This document shows, one piece after another, positions 62,010 to 64,000 of a DNA stretch of 64,000 nt. The position numbers and the translations under genes were made by a program. The notes below the pieces were generated by a model that saw only the letters and a program-made list of their open reading frames with translations, was not told the DNA's origin and made no database searches. Origin of the DNA: Candidatus Defluviilinea proxima (GTDB lineage Bacteria > Chloroflexota > Anaerolineae > Anaerolineales > Villigracilaceae). The stretch is taken from NCBI GenBank assembly GCA_016721115.1, contig JADKIW010000001.1:4479501-4543500 (forward strand). Direction: 5' to 3'. How positions within the stretch are numbered: position 1 is the first letter of the stretch; every line of letters begins with the position of its first letter.

Positions 62010-62414
62010 TTACACGCGTCGCTTTTTGGGCGGGCGGCAACCGTTGTGTGGAACCGGCGTAATATCAGCAATGGAGCGAACTTTCAAACCCATTGCCTGT
62101 ACGGCACGGATGGCATTTTCACGGCCAGGGCCGGGACCTTTGACAAACAAGTCCACTTCCTGGATGCCCAATTGCTGGGCAGCCTTGATGGCCTGTTCGG
62201 CGGCAAGACGTGCCGCAAAAGGAGTGCTCTTGCGTGAACCTTTAAAACCGGCTGAACCAGCGCTACCCCAGGCAACAGTGTTGCCTTCGGTATCGGTCAC
62301 CGTAACGATCGTATTGTTGAAAGATGCAAAAATATGTACTTGTCCGGAGGACAATACACGTTTGCTCTTCTTTGCGCCTGTAGCGCGGCGCGTGGAACGT
62401 ACACTTTGAGCCAT
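62010..62414 (-). CDS. rpsK: 30S ribosomal protein S11
   Basis: The 134 residues carry VHIFASFNNTIVTVTDTEGN near residue 27 and the C-terminal DITPVPHNGCRPPKKRRV, both diagnostic. GGAGAGAAC precedes the ATG. It follows rpsM by 14 bases. Confidence 0.98.
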   Translation of the reverse strand: MAQSVRSTRRATGAKKSKRVLSSGQVHIFASFNNTIVTVTDTEGNTVAWGSAGSAGFKGSRKSTPFAARLAAEQAIKAAQQLGIQEVDLFVKGPGPGRENAIRAVQAMGLKVRSIADITPVPHNGCRPPKKRRV

Positions 62415-62428
62415 GTTCTCTCCAACCT

Positions 62429-62815
62429 TTATTTCTTGGCACCACGACGGCGTCCGCGACCGGCAACGGTCTTCTTGACACCTTTTCGTGTGCGTGAATT
62501 CGTCTTGGTGCGCTGGCCACGGGCCGGTAAATTGCGGCGGTGGCGCAAACCACGGTAAGAACCGATTTCAATGAGACGTTTAATGCTCATCTGGACTTCG
62601 CGTCGCAGATCGCCTTCCACTGCGTAATGCTTGCTGATATATTCGCGGATCGCAGATACTTCGGCCTCAGAAAGATCCTTCACCCGTGTATCCGGGCTAA
62701 CCTTCGTATTGGACAGAATTTCGCGCGCACGCGTAGGGCCTATACCATAAAGGTAGGTCAGACCAACTTCCACCCGTTTATTACGGGGCAGATCAACACC
62801 TTCAATTCTCGCCAT
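62429..62815 (-). CDS. rpsM: 30S ribosomal protein S13
   Basis: The 128 residues start with MARIEGVDLPRNKRVEVGL and have YRGLRHRRNLPARGQRTKTN near 95, diagnostic for S13. It follows rpmJ by 8 bases. Confidence 0.98.
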   Translation of the reverse strand: MARIEGVDLPRNKRVEVGLTYLYGIGPTRAREILSNTKVSPDTRVKDLSEAEVSAIREYISKHYAVEGDLRREVQMSIKRLIEIGSYRGLRHRRNLPARGQRTKTNSRTRKGVKKTVAGRGRRRGAKK

Positions 62816-62823
62816 AGTTCACA

Positions 62824-62937
62824 CTATCCCTGTCGCTGTTTATGTTTTGGATTTTCGCAGATGATAAAAACTCTGCCTTTGCGCCTTACAATTCTGCATT
62901 TGGCGCAGCGTTTCCGTATTGACGGTGAAACTTTCAT
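62824..62937 (-). CDS. rpmJ: 50S ribosomal protein L36
   Basis: The 37-residue protein reads MKVSPSIRKRCAKCRIV at the start and ends KHKQRQG. It keeps the zinc ligands C-x2-C, C and H (CAKC, ICENPKH). AAGGAGAA lies 10 bases before the ATG. The gene is too short for an ordinary gene caller threshold but is clear. Confidence 0.97.
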   Translation of the reverse strand: MKVSPSIRKRCAKCRIVRRKGRVFIICENPKHKQRQG

Positions 62938-63045
62938 ATCAAAAATTCTCCTTGCACACCGGCTGTTTTAGTATAAACAGCCAAGAGTATAATTATATAC
63001 TTTCATTCTTCTTTCGTCCAGATTACGCGCAACATCGCGATGGAT

Positions 63046-63816
63046 TTATGGGACAGTCAGGAGAAGAGGTTCTCCTTCGGTGACAGCAACAGAATGCTCA
63101 AAATGTGCCGTCAATGATCCATCAGCCGATACTACAGTCCACTGGTCAGATAAGACGCGGGTCTCTGCAGTCCCAACAAGCACCATGGGCTCTATGGCAA
63201 TCGTCATGCCAGGCTTGAGAGGCATGCCCGTCCCTGCCCTGCCATAGTTGGGTACTTGTGGGCCTTCGTGCATTTGACGCCCAACACCATGACCGGTGTA
63301 CTCGCGTGTCACATAATAATTTCGACTCTCCACATATTTTTGTACCGCCGCAGATACGTCACCAGTGCGATTTCCAACCCGCATTTTTTCAATAGCGGCG
63401 TGGAGCGCACCTTCCGTAATATCGAGCAGGGCTTGTGCTTCGGGAGAAATCTCCCCTACTCCGGCTGTAAAAGCCGAATCTCCGACAAAACCATCGAACA
63501 CAGTGCCGCAATCAACCGAAACAATGTCACCGTCTTTCAGTTTACGGCTCTTGGAAGGTATGCCGTGGACAAGTTCCTGATTGATACTCACCGTAATGGA
63601 CGCCGGAAAAGGCGGGTGCCCATACCCTTTAAAGGGCGATATACATCCGTGTTTCTTTAGCACTTCCTCAGCAGCCGCGTTGAGGTCGGCAGTGGAAACA
63701 CCCGGTTTTAAAAGTGCTTTGACTGTTGCCAGTACAGTTGCGTTGATGCGCCCTGCTTCGCGCATTACCTGCAATTCCGCAGGGCTTTTTAAATGGATCT
63801 GGCGTGACCAACTCAT
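63046..63816 (-). CDS. map: Methionine aminopeptidase, type I
   Basis: The 256-residue enzyme removes the start methionine from new proteins. HGIPSKSRKLKDGDIVSVDCG near residue 85 (first metal Asp), YTGHGVGRQMHEGPQVPNYG with His near 165, and MTIAIEPMVLVG with Glu near 200 are the metal ligands. It lies between adk and rpmJ. The 108 bases to rpmJ leave no room for infA. Confidence 0.97.
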   Translation of the reverse strand: MSWSRQIHLKSPAELQVMREAGRINATVLATVKALLKPGVSTADLNAAAEEVLKKHGCISPFKGYGHPPFPASITVSINQELVHGIPSKSRKLKDGDIVSVDCGTVFDGFVGDSAFTAGVGEISPEAQALLDITEGALHAAIEKMRVGNRTGDVSAAVQKYVESRNYYVTREYTGHGVGRQMHEGPQVPNYGRAGTGMPLKPGMTIAIEPMVLVGTAETRVLSDQWTVVSADGSLTAHFEHSVAVTEGEPLLLTVP

Positions 63817-63831
63817 AATTATTACATCTTC

Positions 63832-64000
63832 AATGCAGATACAAGTGAGCGTGCCACTTGATCGATGGTTTGCATACCATCTATTTCAACTAATTTGCCA
63901 CGTTCACGATAATAAGCGATCAAAGGAGAAGTCTGTTCCAAGTAAACTTGAATTCGGTGCTTCACCGTATCCGCTTTATCATCATCGCGTTGATAAAGTT
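63832..64000 (-). CDS. adk: Adenylate kinase, C-terminal part (gene continues beyond the window)
   Basis: The 55 codons before the stop at 63832-63834 read QRDDDKADTVKHRIQVYLEQ and then TSPLIAYYRERGKLVEIDG, the C-terminal end of adenylate kinase with the conserved RxDD and R of the lid-adjacent region. The enzyme interconverts AMP, ADP and ATP. It lies 15 bases upstream of map, as in the classical adk-map order. Confidence 0.93.

Overview
The window looks like chromosome of an Anaerolineae-type Chloroflexota bacterium. That placement is an inference from gene content: many Thr/Pro-rich lipoproteins, an ECF transporter of the UPF0397 type, an archaeal-type prolyl-tRNA synthetase end, 7TM-PAS histidine kinases, and the order rpsM-rpsK-rpsD-rpoA-rplQ-truA-rplM-rpsI. 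No 16S rRNA or tRNA gene is present to confirm it.

Layout. 1-7.8 kb (+): the 3' end of proS, a frameshifted helical-repeat gene, membrane and hypothetical genes, an FAD amine oxidase-like gene, acetyl-CoA synthetase, and two tandem DUF1684 paralogues. 7.8-11.1 kb (-): an ECF vitamin or metal transporter (S, fused A-A, T). 11.1-14.3 kb: a channel-like membrane protein, a 2'-5' RNA ligase-like protein, a kinase-like protein without its phospho-histidine, and a thioredoxin-fold lipoprotein with an in-frame TGA exactly at the first active-site cysteine position (candidate selenoprotein). 14.3-23.6 kb (+): a P5C dehydrogenase-like enzyme with a histone-like tail, a methyltransferase, a CoA-transferase pair enclosing a frameshifted hydrolase, a large GT-C-like membrane protein, a CPBP protease and an SH3b lipoprotein with a structured leader. 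23.6-31.1 kb (-): an HTH-TM sensor-like protein, an SGNH-like hydrolase, S-adenosylhomocysteine hydrolase plus a PfkB kinase (probably adenosine kinase), an M50 protease and mtnA. 31.2-34.9 kb (+): a peptide-type ABC importer without ATPases. 34.9-46.4 kb: three related Cys-motif lipoproteins, a UbiA prenyltransferase, two multi-PAS kinases, a sugar-nucleotide-type epimerase, RarD and a DUF2203 protein.

46.5-53.1 kb (-) is a copper resistance operon: csoR, cupredoxin lipoprotein, copZ, copA, lipoprotein, SafE-cupredoxin fusion, and a second HMA gene. A CsoR-type C/G palindrome precedes csoR. An IS5-family element with 3-bp target duplication has split the last HMA gene from the operon. 53.2-57 kb holds lipoproteins, a GNAT enzyme and a small AT-rich accessory patch (DUF4177-like plus TIR-domain protein). 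57-64 kb (-) is conserved housekeeping: mazG, rpsI, rplM, truA, rplQ, rpoA, rpsD, rpsK, rpsM, rpmJ, map and adk (partial). infA is absent from its usual place.

General traits: at least eight genes start 6-7 nt after a TANNNT -10 box with no leader, so leaderless transcription appears common. Short palindromes lie between and even inside genes. Three genes carry a one-base-short frameshift, two of them in homopolymer runs, which may be assembly errors.
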